A stretch of 64,000 nt of DNA, taken from assembly GCA_032158295.1 (NCBI GenBank), contig CM063243.1, positions 14,042,931-14,106,930 of the forward strand, written 5' to 3'. The notes below the pieces were generated by a model. That model searched no databases. It was not told the DNA's origin and saw only the letters and a program-made list of their open reading frames with translations. The position numbers were made by a program, and so were the translations under genes. The DNA comes from Pycnopodia helianthoides. Taxonomy: Eukaryota > Echinodermata > Asteroidea > Forcipulatida > Asteriidae. Shown here piece by piece: positions 46,301 to 58,600 of the stretch; position 1 is the stretch's first letter, and the number at the start of each line of letters is the position of its first letter.

Positions 46301-47933
46301 TAGAAAGTTACCGTGGTTGGACACTTAGTATACCTTGTATTTAAGGTAATCTTTATTTTATTGTCATAGTCTCTGGGGCTAACATATTTTGTGGACGGTT
46401 TTTGATATTAAAAAAAAAATAGTTGCTGAATTTTATAGGAGAAAGATGCGTTGATTATTGGGTTCGTTATGAAGATGTTATTTTTGGAAAAAAGCTATGT
46501 TTGAGAAAATATTGCAGGGTTTTGGGGGTGTTTTTTTTTTTTTCGCTGACTAAAGTTGTGATATCTTCACAAAGTTTTAAGAATTAAGTTTATTATACAA
46601 ATTTTATGAAATAATGGAGAGTAAAGATTTTTTGTAATATGTTTTTTGTTCCTCAGAAGAGATGATGCACTGCAATTATGCTGCATAACGTTTGGTGTTT
46701 TTTTTCTTTCTTGATATGTCAAACTTAGAGAATAGCTGCTGATTTCAATGACTGGCTTTTGCAGTCATCATTAAGTATTCACATTTCGCACACGTGGTGG
46801 ACATTAAATGTTGAAGAAACAATATGAAGGATGATGGCAAAAAATTTATGGCAGCTGTTTTAAGAACTATACAAAAAAAAAAGTGGAACAAATTTTATTT
46901 TTTAGAGAAAATTTTTTATCCTACCATAAAACTAAACTTTCTGTACAGTGATTGGTGAGCAGCAAATCTTGAGGGTAATGGATGCTGTGTGTTGGTTCGC
47001 CTTCTGAATGTCAAAGTAAAAAGTCCACTTGTTCGGTAGAAACCATGTGCCCATAAGCTTGAATCATATTGTTAGTATTTTATTGGTGAACTAAATTATT
47101 TAGTTGAATTGATTTCAACCAAATCACTGCTGATTTAATTTTCACTATTTTAAGTGTGATACACCAAATCGAAAAAACAACCATTGACTTTTGTTTTGTT
47201 TGTGTGTTATGGGGTTTTGTTTCAGAGAAATTGTATAAAAACAAATATCCATTACCTTTGCAAAATGAATTGTGAGTAATTATGCTAAAATTAGATAATG
47301 GCCTTTTCTTTTCTTTTGTAGAGTTATTTTTTGGAGAGCATGCCATTTTTCAACAGCCATCACAAAACTGCACTTTGCACAATATTTTTGGAAGCCCAAA
47401 ACTTAGGCCTACTTCCCCCTAAGAAAAAATAGTTCATGATTTTTAAATTCTAGATTCTATCAATTTTTTTTTTATAACCTGTTAGGTATATAGATAAACC
47501 AATTTAATATGTGGATTGCTGTGGTTAAGTGTACATATATATTAGCATGTCTTGTAAAACTAGTACATGCATTTTGTAGTGTTGAACATAGTTTTGTAAA
47601 TTATTCTTGTAAATAACTGAGAGAAAAAAACACTTTAAACATCATGTTGTGTTACTGAAAACCTATATTAGCCTAAAATACATGAAGGGAAAGCTATGCT
47701 GTCGCTAAAACAAAAGTTTTGTATTGTCAGGTTTGGGTTTTTATTCTAACTTTAATTTGTTCTTAATCTACTGAGTCGCTCCTTTAAACCTAGTTTTAAG
47801 AAATGTCAAATGGATATTGAAAATATTCAATGTTTTGTTTTATAATGTATATTGTTTCCATAGAAACAGAGGCTGTTTTGTTTTTGTTTTTGGGGTCGTT
47901 GTTTTGGGGGTTGTTGTTCTTGTTGTTGTTTTT

Positions 47934-47937
<4 letters not shown>

Positions 47938-47969
<32 letters not shown>
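47938..47969. repeat. (TA)n microsatellite
   Basis: About 16 TA units between TTTTTAT and a T-run followed by a G-run. Confidence 0.97.
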
Positions 47970-47972
<3 letters not shown>

Positions 47973-49589
47973 TTTTGGGGGGGGTGTTTTTTTAATGTGG
48001 AGAAAGTTAATATTTGTACAGACCAAGCCAGACCGATGGATGTTGGTCTTATTCCCTGTAAACAGTAGTGATGATAAAGGCTGATCTCATCAACAAAAAG
48101 AGGTTGCAGACTGATCTAAATGGAAGATAAACAACTTGGCTATGCTATTATAAAGGTCTCTAACATGAAACTATTTGGCTGAATACATCTTATAATTGTA
48201 CTACGATATTACTATCAAACACACTTGTGACTGGTTCTGGTAACACCCTAAACTTTGTTCCAATTTTCAAAAGAGATGTTGGTACATGTAGGTTTTTCTC
48301 CTTTTTTTAAAATACTATATTTGAAAGAAATCGGTTGAAAATTTACAGAGTTGTTATTTTAAAAACACAATTTTTGTGCTGACAAATCAATCAATTGATA
48401 ATTTATTCAGGGTAGCATACTGTAACCAACCACAAAATGTTCACTTTTTTTGTCACCTCAAAACAGTCTCATTTTGGTACAACAAAAATAAGATACCATT
48501 TGTGGTCATTATAAATGATAAAGTGGCCGTTCAGATTCATCATCTATTCCTTAGTTATGAGCAAAGTATCACTTTTAAAAGTTTGGTCAAAATTGGGTAT
48601 TGTCAGAGCCAGTCAAATTGTTAAGGCATTGGATTAGTTTGTGTAATTTTTTTTATTTGTTTTTGAATTTTTCATGTCATTTATGGATTTGTAAAATGTG
48701 TGTCATCACTTGTGCTCAATTTCAGACTTGATTTCACTCCTTTTCTTTTAACGGACGATAGATAACTTTGAAAAATTTAATTTAAAACAAATTTTTACGA
48801 TAACAAAATCGAATTTGTCTCCCAGAGAAATGATAACCTTAAAATCATCAAAGTGGTTTGCAAATCAAAAACTCAAAGTCCTTGGATCTTTTCTGATGTC
48901 ACTCTTGTTAACACCGGACTGTCATGTCTTGTGTCTGAAGTAGAATCTTGTCATTACTCCTTAATTTGGATATGTTTCTGGTTTCTCTGCATGTTACAGT
49001 TGTAGAGGTCTAATGGGAAAGAACCTTTCTATTCAATTGTGAAAGAAAAAAAAAAGAAAAAAAAACGACGATGATTTGCTCGGAGAGAAACCATTGTATT
49101 ACTGTTTCAGTGTGCCAATTAATTTCATCTAGTTTTCCACTGAGGATCTTAATGTGGAAGAAACAAAGGGTTACACGACTTAATTCTCACGAGTAGATTG
49201 CCCTCGGTGACGTTTACGTGAGGAAAGTTCTTATTCTTCCTGTCCTCTCTACCCTTGAAACCCCGCATGAACTCTTTAATGTCATTGGGAAACCAAAAGG
49301 CACAAGGAGAGTCTGATGTGGGAGGATGCAATTGGTTTAATTTGGGATGCCATTATTTATAGACATCTGCTCAGCACTCCTCGTTGCCTTTGCAGTCCGA
49401 GTAAACTGAGCAGGGTTGGTTGTGAGTGCACATCTTCTGTGGATATCCAGACGAGACCATCCTAAACATAGGTCCACTTATCGGGTTTCCCTGGTGTCAT
49501 GAAAGACACCCACACAGTAACCAATGCTGCCCAGGCCTGTTGTCAAAGGCAGGGCGTTCTGTCATCCCCCACTGGTCCATCTGAAGGAC

Positions 49590-49690
49590 AAAGCAACAAT
49601 GGTTAAGTGCCTTGCTTAATGACATGAGTGTCGAGACCACACTCAAAAACACCAGAGCTTTGGGTCTGTTGCTTCAAAACCTTTTCGATA
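49590..49690. mobile_element. SINE body fragment
   Basis: Contains GGTTAAGTGCCTTGCTTAAT, GACATGAGTG and AACACCAGAGCTTTGGGT. It resembles the bodies at 28.1 and 29.8 kb. Confidence 0.45.
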
Positions 49691-51941
49691 GAGATGTTAA
49701 ATCAGCTACTCTGTGCAAGTTTGACTGCTAGTTTTCACTCTAGTTAATGTTGATAGAATCTACAGTTAAATCAGAGTACGCAATCTGCATCGATTGTTCT
49801 GAATAGTTCTTGATCTCTGCCAGACTGTGGTACTTGCTCTAGGGTTTGATGAGATCAGCATTGGGTAGCATTGAAGCAACCGTGACCTCAGTGTACTTAG
49901 GGATCTATGTGGGTATAGACCATGTAACCTGTGACATCACATGTTTACAAAAGAGCCACAGAGCCTGGACTGCTCAATGGAAGAAAACATTTAATCTCAT
50001 AGATTGCACTGTTCGATTTTTATCCACTTTTGATATGGAGAAAGGGGGCACATCTCAAAACTTGTTCAGCTGTTACTTTTATAACTCTTGAATTTATGTG
50101 AAACTTATGACACAAAATGTCACATTTTCCATATGACCAGTGTATTATCTTGCCAGCTAGGAAGGCCCTGAAATGTCCACGGTCACTCTTTTTGTAAACA
50201 AAGGTTTCATGGTCTATAAGTACATTGTATCAGTCAACTCTCGCCAATATCCCATCACACTTCCAGTCAAATTGCACCATAGAGTTGTACACTCTTACCT
50301 TTTTGTCATTTCACCCATTATGAGCAAGTTCGGGTGGCAACCATTTGTAGACCACTGGTCAATGTTCCATGGTTACCTATGCATTCAATACATCCTGGGT
50401 ACCAGGCGAAATCAACCAATGGCCGACTTTAGTGCCTCACTCGAACTTGCTCTATGTGTATACAGTTTGGGAAAAAAACAGTATGACCTCATTCACATTC
50501 CTGTGAAGTATGTTTTCCTTGTTTAATCCAAAAACTGCTCCGACAAAATTTGATGATTCTCCCAACATAGGAACTAATACTAGATCAGTCACTTCCAAGT
50601 TTGTTTGGTTTTTTTTCTTCAGAAATTCAGACAATCAGTTTTAAGCAGTAGTTTGTGTTAGTTATTTCTGTCTAATTCATTCATTGTATCAGTTATAAAT
50701 GCATGGGATGATAATTTGCTTATTGTGTTGCCTGGTTGTGTAAGGTATGTTTATTAGTCTGCCGACGATACATGTAGCAGTATACTACACAAAATTGCAT
50801 TGTTCAGAATACTAAATAGAGTTGTGTTATAAGGCTCCATATAATTATAGTTATGAGGTTTCGGTATGGCAAATCTGTTTAGAATTAACTGTCCCCTTTT
50901 TGTTCCTTTTTTTTCCGGGTGTAAGTCTAAAAAAAATGTCTTGGGTTTGTATCATGACACTGTAGATAATGTGTAATTTCACTTGTATATTATAAATATG
51001 ACAACACTGATTGTACAATGTATTGTGTATTCTTCCGTCCTATTTGCTCTGGATCGCAGGTGATTGGAGTATACAGTAATTTGTAAAAAAAAAAAAAAAT
51101 ATGAAAATTATTGGGTTTGTTCCAATTTAATTTGTTCTTGTGCTTCTCCTGGACAACTTTTTTTTTAAATCTCTATTAATTAAACATGGCTTTCTTTCTG
51201 TTGAGATTTTAAGTTCTGTGTTGAAAATGCTTCAACAAGAATGAAAATAATGTCAAGCTTACTTCATGTAAAGTCGTTTTGATAACGATGAGCTCAGGAA
51301 AGCAGCCCCCTCTCCCTCCACTTACAAAGTTGAAACTGTTCTAAAGAGTTAAAAGCACCACCATTGTTTGTACTCGATGTTAGATACCTGCTCAGACCCT
51401 AATTAGTTTTTTGGCCCAGCTTTTTTCCTGATGAGCAATTGTAAATTTTTATTTGGTGTATTAAAAAGCAAAGTAGAGGATTGGTAACAACAAATAATTT
51501 GAAAAAACCAGACTAGTTTTCAGTATGAAAGTTCTCTGTTTTTATAGCTCGTACCAGTCCTCCAGAGAAATTGATTCCTTCTGAAATGTTTTCAAAGGCA
51601 ATGATATAGTATTGGAAGACTCAAAAAATAATGGTTGATTGACGCAATCAAAATAAGCTCGCTATGAACATGCCCAATGTCTCTGGCGAAACATGAACCC
51701 TTTCGTCGTTTTCACTGTTAAAAATCTAGCATTTATTTTGAGTAAATTTTCAAATGTTAGTTGTATCGTGGAGGGGGGGGGGGAAACGGTGTGATCAGTA
51801 AAGATTAGAGGATGCAATTTGAATTAACTTTTCCAAAAAACAATGATGTACCTGTACTTCCCTTTAAAGATGATGTGTTGTACTTCTGGGATTGCATAAG
51901 TATTGAATTTCTTCTTAATTTAAATAAGAGGCCAAAATCGC

Positions 51942-52215
51942 TCTGAATAGCTCTTCGCACTGATGACTTCACTTTTGCTCAAAATACCCGGATGTCAGAC
52001 AAATATTTCACCGCTCACGCGATCACCGCATCGGCGTTTCAGCCCGCAGTAGTACAGTCACTGTCAGCACACGCGAGTAAACATAAAGTATGGACATGTT
52101 AATACATTGGACATGTTGTCTGACATCCGGTTGCTGAGCTAATACATTTTACATGTTGTCTGACATCCGGTTGCTGAGCTTCTACTTTTAGCATTAGTGC
52201 GGAATGCTGTTCAGA
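51942..52215. mobile_element. Inverted-repeat element with an internal tandem duplication
   Basis: The left end (TCTGAATAGC...CCGGATGTCAGACA) pairs with the right end (TGTCTGACATCCGG...TTCAGA) over about 60 bases with mismatches. On the right, a 40-base unit is repeated at 52101-52140 and 52141-52180. Confidence 0.75.
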
Positions 52216-53160
52216 ATCACGTAAGTTATTTCACAGGAATCTCTCATTCAATTTGTTTTTTTATTGTTTACAAAAATGTCATTTGTTTACAAAACATTTG
52301 GGAATAAATGTGTTTCTTGTGTTTAAATTCCCTGCTCTTCATTGGTGTATTGTTAAAAACTCACTGTGCATTCAACAACTTCTAAGACACCAATAGTTAA
52401 GCCAGAGAGAAAATGATACTGTATTTTCTAAACAAAACTGTTGTTAACCCCATCATGATCAAGTTTGTGACAAAAATATTTATCTCATTTTTGCGCCCAA
52501 ACTGAATTGTTTGGACTAAGAACAAGTTTTGACTTTTGAGTTGATTGTAGATTGAATTATTATTTTTTTACCATTCCTTGAACCATTGTCACCAAAAATG
52601 TATGATCAAATTGACTCCTAATGAGGGCTTTATCATTTTATTTTAAACAAATTTCTTCTCAGATGAACAGACCCTTCTATCCTTTGAACTTCCTCATTAA
52701 AAACATTTGGATGTTAATGTTTTCCTTTTCTAAAGAGTTAAGTATCTTCCACACAAACAAAATTACTGTTAAGAAATGATTTTTCCTTGTTTATTTAACT
52801 AGAATCGCAATTATTTCCATGGCACTTGATTGTTGTTGGTTTCATGTTGACTCTGCATGGTTTTATTTGTCCGATATCATTGTTTATGTGTTTTGCTTTG
52901 TTTTTGATTTTTTTTTTTCAATTTATTGTAAAGCAATTGTATAAGGTTTTTAAAAAATCCCAGAGTACAGTGATATTGTTCAGGTGTTCTTGTAAATATG
53001 AAAACTAATTATCTCAATTTTTTTTAATACATGCACCCTCTTGTTCAAACGGTGAACTGAAAATTTAATAAAAATGGATAATGTAAAATGCAAAAAGCGA
53101 GTGATTTTCATTGTTTCTTTTTTTGTCTGTGTGAGGGATTGTTTTCTGATGGGCACGTGT

Positions 53161-53335
53161 GCCCCCCCCCCAATTTTGTAGTGCCTCTGCCCCCAAAAAT
53201 CTGAAAACATGTAGTGCCCACAAAAAAGGAAAGAAAAACTAAGCACGACTCCCCCCCCCCCCCCCACTAAAAAATATGGCCCTGCGCCCCCCCCCCTTTT
53301 CTGAAAAGCAGTGCGCCCCCCTTGCCCACCCCCTG
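53161..53335. repeat. C-rich low-complexity cluster
   Basis: At least four C-runs of 7-17 bases, separated by related TAGTGCC and GCAGTGCGCC blocks, suggest a degenerate repeat. Confidence 0.8.
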
Positions 53336-54133
53336 TGCAGTCATGCTTTTAGTGAACAATTCAGATCATCAAATTATCAGCCTTTGAACTACTTCTGAGT
53401 AAAATTACTGAATTCTGAGCTGGTAAAGGCGGGCGCAACAGTCATTTTTTCTTGTATTGATGACAAGTGAATATTTGATACTGCAGCTAGTTCTTTGGTT
53501 AACATTTAATGCAACAACAACAAAACTAAGGAGAGGTATCTGAATTAATTTCCATGAGAATCATTGATTGCATAAAATTATTTGCATTGTTTAGCTGATT
53601 TAAAAGCTTTGAGAAATTCGTCGGAAGAGGGCGCTATATAAAGTATCCATAACATTCGCAAAAAAAACCATGTCATAACACTCGTGACACAGTTTGTGAA
53701 ACGTAACTTGGGTTTTGCTGCACTATTTTGGCAATGTGGGACTGAAAAGTGGTAGTGGTAGCACAGGTTCACTTCTGAAGTCACGAAAATCGTTGTTTAT
53801 AACAACAATCATTCAATCTCTGTGTCCATCATTCCTCCATCTGTGTCCGTACCGACCGCCAGTCAGACACCGTCAGACGGTGAGTAAGTTCGGATTTCGT
53901 TGTTCCCATTTTGCGAGTTAATTTCCCGCTTCCCGCTGACGTGGGTGTCGAATACATGGAATTCGGCCGCTACGTTTTTTCAAACATTAACGTCATTACC
54001 GTGAAAAATAAGGTTATTTTGTTTTTGGTCAAAGCGAGTGAAAAGAAGGCCGCTGTTAGTTATTGATCTATGGTTAGTGTCTGCGTCATTCGTGATTCTG
54101 CACTGACGACAGTGACATGAGTGACTGACACGC

Positions 54134-54290
54134 CCCCACTTCTGTGGCCAACGATCCATGAATCCAGGCTGGTTTAAATCGCCGACCCGCCCGCGGGGAA
54201 TGCGCCTTGAATTTGTTTGTTTTTCGCTGAAGAAAAGATGGTCCAGACATGTGGCTAAGGATTCATGGATCGTTGGCCACAGAAGTGGGG
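54134..54290. mobile_element. Perfect 32-base terminal inverted repeat element
   Basis: 54134-54165 (CCCCACTTCTGTGGCCAACG...) is exactly complementary to 54259-54290. The 93-base interior is GC-rich at first (CCGCCCGCGGGG). It is too short to encode anything and is MITE-like. Confidence 0.88.
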
Positions 54291-54444
54291 CTAAGCCAGA
54301 GTTCTAGAAAATTAGGTTCGATTCGCTATCGTTCATCATGGAGACGAGCCTCATAATTCTAGGAGTACCCTCATCCACCTCCGTGCCTTTACCCATCTGT
54401 CGTGACTGCAATCTCCCCTTCTGCCAGACTCTGACTGAGACTGC

Positions 54445-54596
54445 CTCCTCGTACTCCTTCGTAGAACTATGACATCAGTTCGGCTATCATCTCCATGTGG
54501 AAACGATAGCGGGAACTAACGTCATAGTTCTAGGACTCAGGAGTAGCCCCCTCTAATTACCCTAATTTCAAGAACTATAGTTCTTGAAATAGGGTT
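54445..54596. repeat. Two adjacent hairpins
   Basis: Arms 54462-54488 and 54505-54532 share TAGAACTATGAC and GGCTATC in reverse complement, extended outward with mismatches to 54445 and 54548. A perfect 26-base palindrome centred at 54577/54578 follows. Confidence 0.8.
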
Positions 54597-54737
54597 GGTT
54601 TTTTGGTTTGCTTACATTGCATACCCACTTTGAATCACGTGACTCTAAGGAACCCTCTCTAGACCACAGAGCCTCTGCAGAACTTGAAAGGGGGGAAAAA
54701 GAGTGCATGGAGCCTCACAGAGCCCCCCACATGTTCA

Positions 54738-54846
54738 TCCGGAGGTTTGCAGGTTCAAGTCTCGCTCTAGTAAATTTTTCTTTGTTCAACCCAAAATTAT
54801 TTAGATTTTTACAAGTCAGTTTCCCTTGTGGTTTGTCACTTGATAC
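54738..54846 (+). mobile_element. tRNA-headed element, right half
   Basis: It has ATCCGGAGGTTTGCAGGTTC, a worn B box (GGTTCAAGTCTC), CTCTAGTAAATTTTTCTTTG and the tail TTTCCCTTGTGGTTTGTCAC. The A-box half is missing. Confidence 0.75.
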
Positions 54847-55199
54847 ATGGAGCTTCCACAGAAATGATGAAGCATTGAGTAGATAATATTTTCAAGATGG
54901 CAGCCTTTTAAACATGGCCGTCAACTTGTAAAGTTTTGTGCAGCGTAAAGTTTATGAATTAAAACTAAATTAATTTTGGTGTCAAGGTTTTAAGCGAAAT
55001 ATGGACTTTTTTCTAGAAAGAATAAAATAAAAATGTTTTAAAAGAAGCAGTTTTAATGGCCAAGGGTATGCACAACATTAAAAGATTGAAAAAATAATTA
55101 ATTAAAGAATTGCACATATAGTTTTTTCAGGAAATTAATCAAATAGTTAGTTTTTATCTCACGTGTCCAAAACCCAATGTTTGAAAACAGTGAATATAT

Positions 55200-55348
55200 A
55201 TTGGGGTTTTTCACTAAATATTTTCTTGTGACTCTGATGACCGATTGAACTTAAACTTTCACAATTTGTTATTACACGTATGTTGGGTCACATAAAGTGC
55301 AGATACTTGTCTTTGACAATTACCAGTGTTATACATGTGCTTTAAAAA
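55200..55348. mobile_element. Degraded right half of a TTAA MITE
   Basis: Matches the right part of families B and B2: CTGATGACCGATTGAACTTA, TTTCACAATTTGTTATT, ATAAAGTGCAGA and a GCTTTAA end. The left half is not recognised. It lies 190 bases before the TMEM179 start codon. Confidence 0.65.
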
Positions 55349-55540
55349 TTAAAAATAAATGGATGGGCAGAGACCATCAAGTGTTTAATTTTTTGGGGGC
55401 CTTATAGGCAAGCAAATCTTGTGACTGGAATACAGCAACCTGCACTACCAGAGGTGAACTTCCTCTTTCTGTAAACCACACCACTTTGAAAAAATTGATT
55501 CAGTTCCCTATTTGTTTGTTTTTTTCCTGTCAAGTTCACC

Positions 55541-55688
55541 ATGGGAATCGGAAACATCCTCATGCTCTGCCAGGTCACTGCCTACCTCTTGTGTGCCATC
55601 TTTTCCTTCTTTGTATTCGCACCGATGGGAGTGAATAAAAATAATGATTTCCAAGGGCGCTGCTTGCTGTTTTCTACAGGCAGCTTTG
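55541..55688 (+). CDS. TMEM179: TMEM179 exon 1
   Basis: The ATG sits in the context TTCACCATGG, a strong eukaryotic start. The 49 codons encode MGIGNILMLCQVTAYLLCAI and the rest of transmembrane helix 1, then NDFQGRCLLF. The donor is G|GTATGT, phase 1. The start is supported by context and by agreement with the short N-terminus of the family. Any 5' UTR exon or promoter is unassigned. Confidence 0.9.
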
Positions 55689-58600
55689 GTATGTTTATTA
55701 TTGCTTGACTGATCTATTTGCTTTTAGAGGGAAACAAAACTTTATTTTGTTCAAGTATACATGTAGGTGATTTACAGTTTACAAACGCTTTTCGATTTTC
55801 TATTTTGGTTTTAGCGTAACTCTTAAAAATGATATTTATTTACCTCAGTTTAATACTTTGTAACCATTTTCCAACTGTAATGTTACATGGTCTTGTATTA
55901 AGGGAATAAAAGGGTAGTGACGCGGTCTTAACCGGCCGTTTAAAACCGGCAGGGTCCTGGCCGTGTGGTCCTTTATCACACGGCCACGGCCCTGCAAGGT
56001 TTTAAATGGCCGGTTAAGACCGCGTCACTACTCTTTTATTCCCATTCATAAATGCCCTTTTTGTTAAAAAGCATAATATTGTTGGAAAATCTAAACTTTT
56101 CTGTTAACTTTCATTTCCTGTCACGTCCTCAAGCCCTGTTTCGCGAAGGATATACATGCCACGCTCAACAGCTGTGCGTACGCGCGCGTCTTAACACTAA
56201 CATGTTTTTAGATTGAATACTAGTATGTGTTGATTGCGTTTCGCGTAAATTAGCGCCTGCGTATAACCTTGCACGCCACAGGTGTGTTTAAACACTTCTA
56301 GCCGTGCATTATCATCCGTTTATAACCGGCCACGTGACACGCTCTACACCAATCAGAATGGATAAACTCTCCGAGGTATTTATGAACAAGGTTTTATTAA
56401 AGCCCTGACTGGCACTCCGAACCTCCCCCCCCCCCCTTCCGAACAAAGATATACAGAATTTATGGAGGCGGCCTTCATATGGCCAGACAGATAAGTTTGT
56501 AGAGCACTGGCATATAAACACAAATGTTGCAAGTTCAAATCCCTTGCTTGTAAACTTGTTCTTTGTTCATCCCAAAATTGATTTACATTTTTAATCACCC
56601 TTGTTTCCCTTGTGGTTTATAACTTGGTTTTGTTATTGTTTGTACTAACATCAGATGAGAGTACGTCGCAGCTAACAATAGACAGTTGGGGATCGCCCGG
56701 TGGTTGTAACTTTGCCATCACCATAGGTGTATTAGCTTTGCTGGTTTCCATTGGTCAGCTGGTCCGACTGTCTTTCCATGTCTTCTATGAAACAGACAGG
56801 TGAGTTGGGACAACAAGACGACATCAGAAATAAGTTTGTTATTTATTTTACAAACACATTGTGGTTGGTGTTAGCAGTTTTTCCCCCTACCTTCCACCTC
56901 TGTGGACCCCGGTTCTAATCAAGGTTGCAGCTAAGATTTTGTAAAAGGTGTCCAAATTGTTCACTTACAAAACATGTACATGTAAATGACAGATGAAACA
57001 GGATATCCAATTTTAAAACAGGTTGTCCAAAAGACACCCAGACCCCCTCTGGCTAACACTATGGTTTTAATCTAGCTTCAGATCGAAGCCTGGCCTGTGG
57101 ATTTGGTTTTCAGTCGCTATCCAACTGCATGGGTTTTCCACCCACATCGAAAAATCTGTAATTTTCTCAACATCTCTTCACAAGTACCTTCAGAACTGGT
57201 TACAGTGCAAGGCACTTCAGAGGGCTCCTTGGTTTCATCAGCAAAAAGCTATAATTATAACAGTCATGGCTCTGCAAATCTATTTCCAGATGGAAATAAA
57301 TATACACAAAACATTTCTGTCAAAAGTATTTTTGATCTCAAGACAATGGCTGTGAGTAGTTAGTTGATCGCCAGTCTGTTTGGTGAGCAAGTCAAAGCAG
57401 AATAGTTGGATTTAGTTGGTAATTGATGACTTTTCTGACATGTTTCAACTTTCTCCTGTTTCAAATGATGGATTAAAAATCACCAATAATCACCGAGTCT
57501 CTTAATAGAAAAATGGAGGAAGCTCAAATCAGCTCAAAGGTGTTTTTGCATTCTCTGAGCAATCCTTTAGAAAAAAGTTTTTCACCGTAAAGTTGTGTGG
57601 TTTTGTCTTTCTTTATCAGTTCTTTCATTGGTGCCTTTGGGACGTTTATTGGAAATATCATCATAACCATTATGCTTCTTATCTCGTCCATCAACGTCAC
57701 GGAAGGTTATTCAGTTTGGTGTCAACTCATTGAGCAACAAATGAGGTAAAAGGAGGAAGGGTGTGTTAACTAAATCATCAGGCCTGGAATTACAGGGAGG
57801 CCACGGAGGCCATGGCCTCTGTTGCCCCTGGTCTCTGTTGCCCCTGGTCTTGGCCTATAATGCCCGGCTTCAAAAGTTTCCCATAGACTAACCCTAACGA
57901 TTGCAAAATGAAAATGGCCTTGCCCTCTCAATGATGAAATTCCAGGCCTGCTAAATCCCGACTTACATCATGTTTTTAAAGAGGGCTCCAAGGTCAAATT
58001 AAGTTTTGTGATCCACTCATTTTCCAATAGGTAGGAAAAGGGGGAAAGCGATTTGAACATCTCTAAACCTCACGTTAAAATGGTGTAATGTGCCACCATG
58101 TCCAATATCCTTCAAGTGCAATTTTTGTCAAAATTAAAAAAAAAATTGTACATTTTGTACACTTTTGTACAGATAATTTTTAGTTCATTCTTTTGTACTG
58201 ATGATATTCAGTCAAATTGGCATTGAATTGGAGCTTATGACTGGAGCAGAAATGTTTCTGTTGAATGTACAGGTCTATTTGTTTTTGCTGTCCAGTGACG
58301 TCCTGTTTCAACTTTTGCTCTGAAAGAGTATGAAACATAATGACATTTTACACCATTTTAACTCGGAAAATGAGTGCATCACTACAAAACTTTGTTTGAC
58401 CTTGGAGCCCCTCTTTAACCAATTGAAACTTATTAATTTTATGTGCTATTTTAAACCTGATATGTCTGAGTAACCATGAGTAGCTCTTAATTTGAAGGCT
58501 TTCTTAGTCTTCAATTTTTACCAATTAGTTTGATTGTCATTTTTTGCCAATTAGTTTAATTGTCATTGTTTTTCTATCTGTAGACTAATTTTGATCCGTG

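Larger units (their letters stand above)
43361..53960. other. Intergenic stretch between the two genes
   Basis: T-rich, AT-rich DNA with many homopolymers and no supported gene on either strand. It holds a (TA)n tract (47938-47969), SINE body similarity near 49606, an inverted-repeat element (51942-52215) and C-runs at 53163-53310. Part could be a long 3' UTR of the bHLH-PAS gene. A complex, less AT-rich block at 43400-43580 (TAATTA plus CAGCTG sites) might be regulatory, but one sequence cannot show that. Confidence 0.55.
55689..56654 (+). other. TMEM179: TMEM179 intron 1
   Basis: Nearly half is repeat: a 142-base fold-back (55902-56043), a related flank with GGCCACGTGACACGC (56320-56400), a C-run, then a tRNA-headed element to about 56633. 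Confidence 0.8.

Noticed and set aside
53632..53643. TATATAAA-like TATA box as TMEM179 promoter
   Set aside because: It lies 1.9 kb from the start codon with inverted-repeat elements between, and no other promoter evidence. AT-rich DNA yields such strings by chance.
56642..56648. TACTAAC as branch point of TMEM179 intron 1
   Set aside because: Only 7 bases from the acceptor AG, closer than normal branch points.
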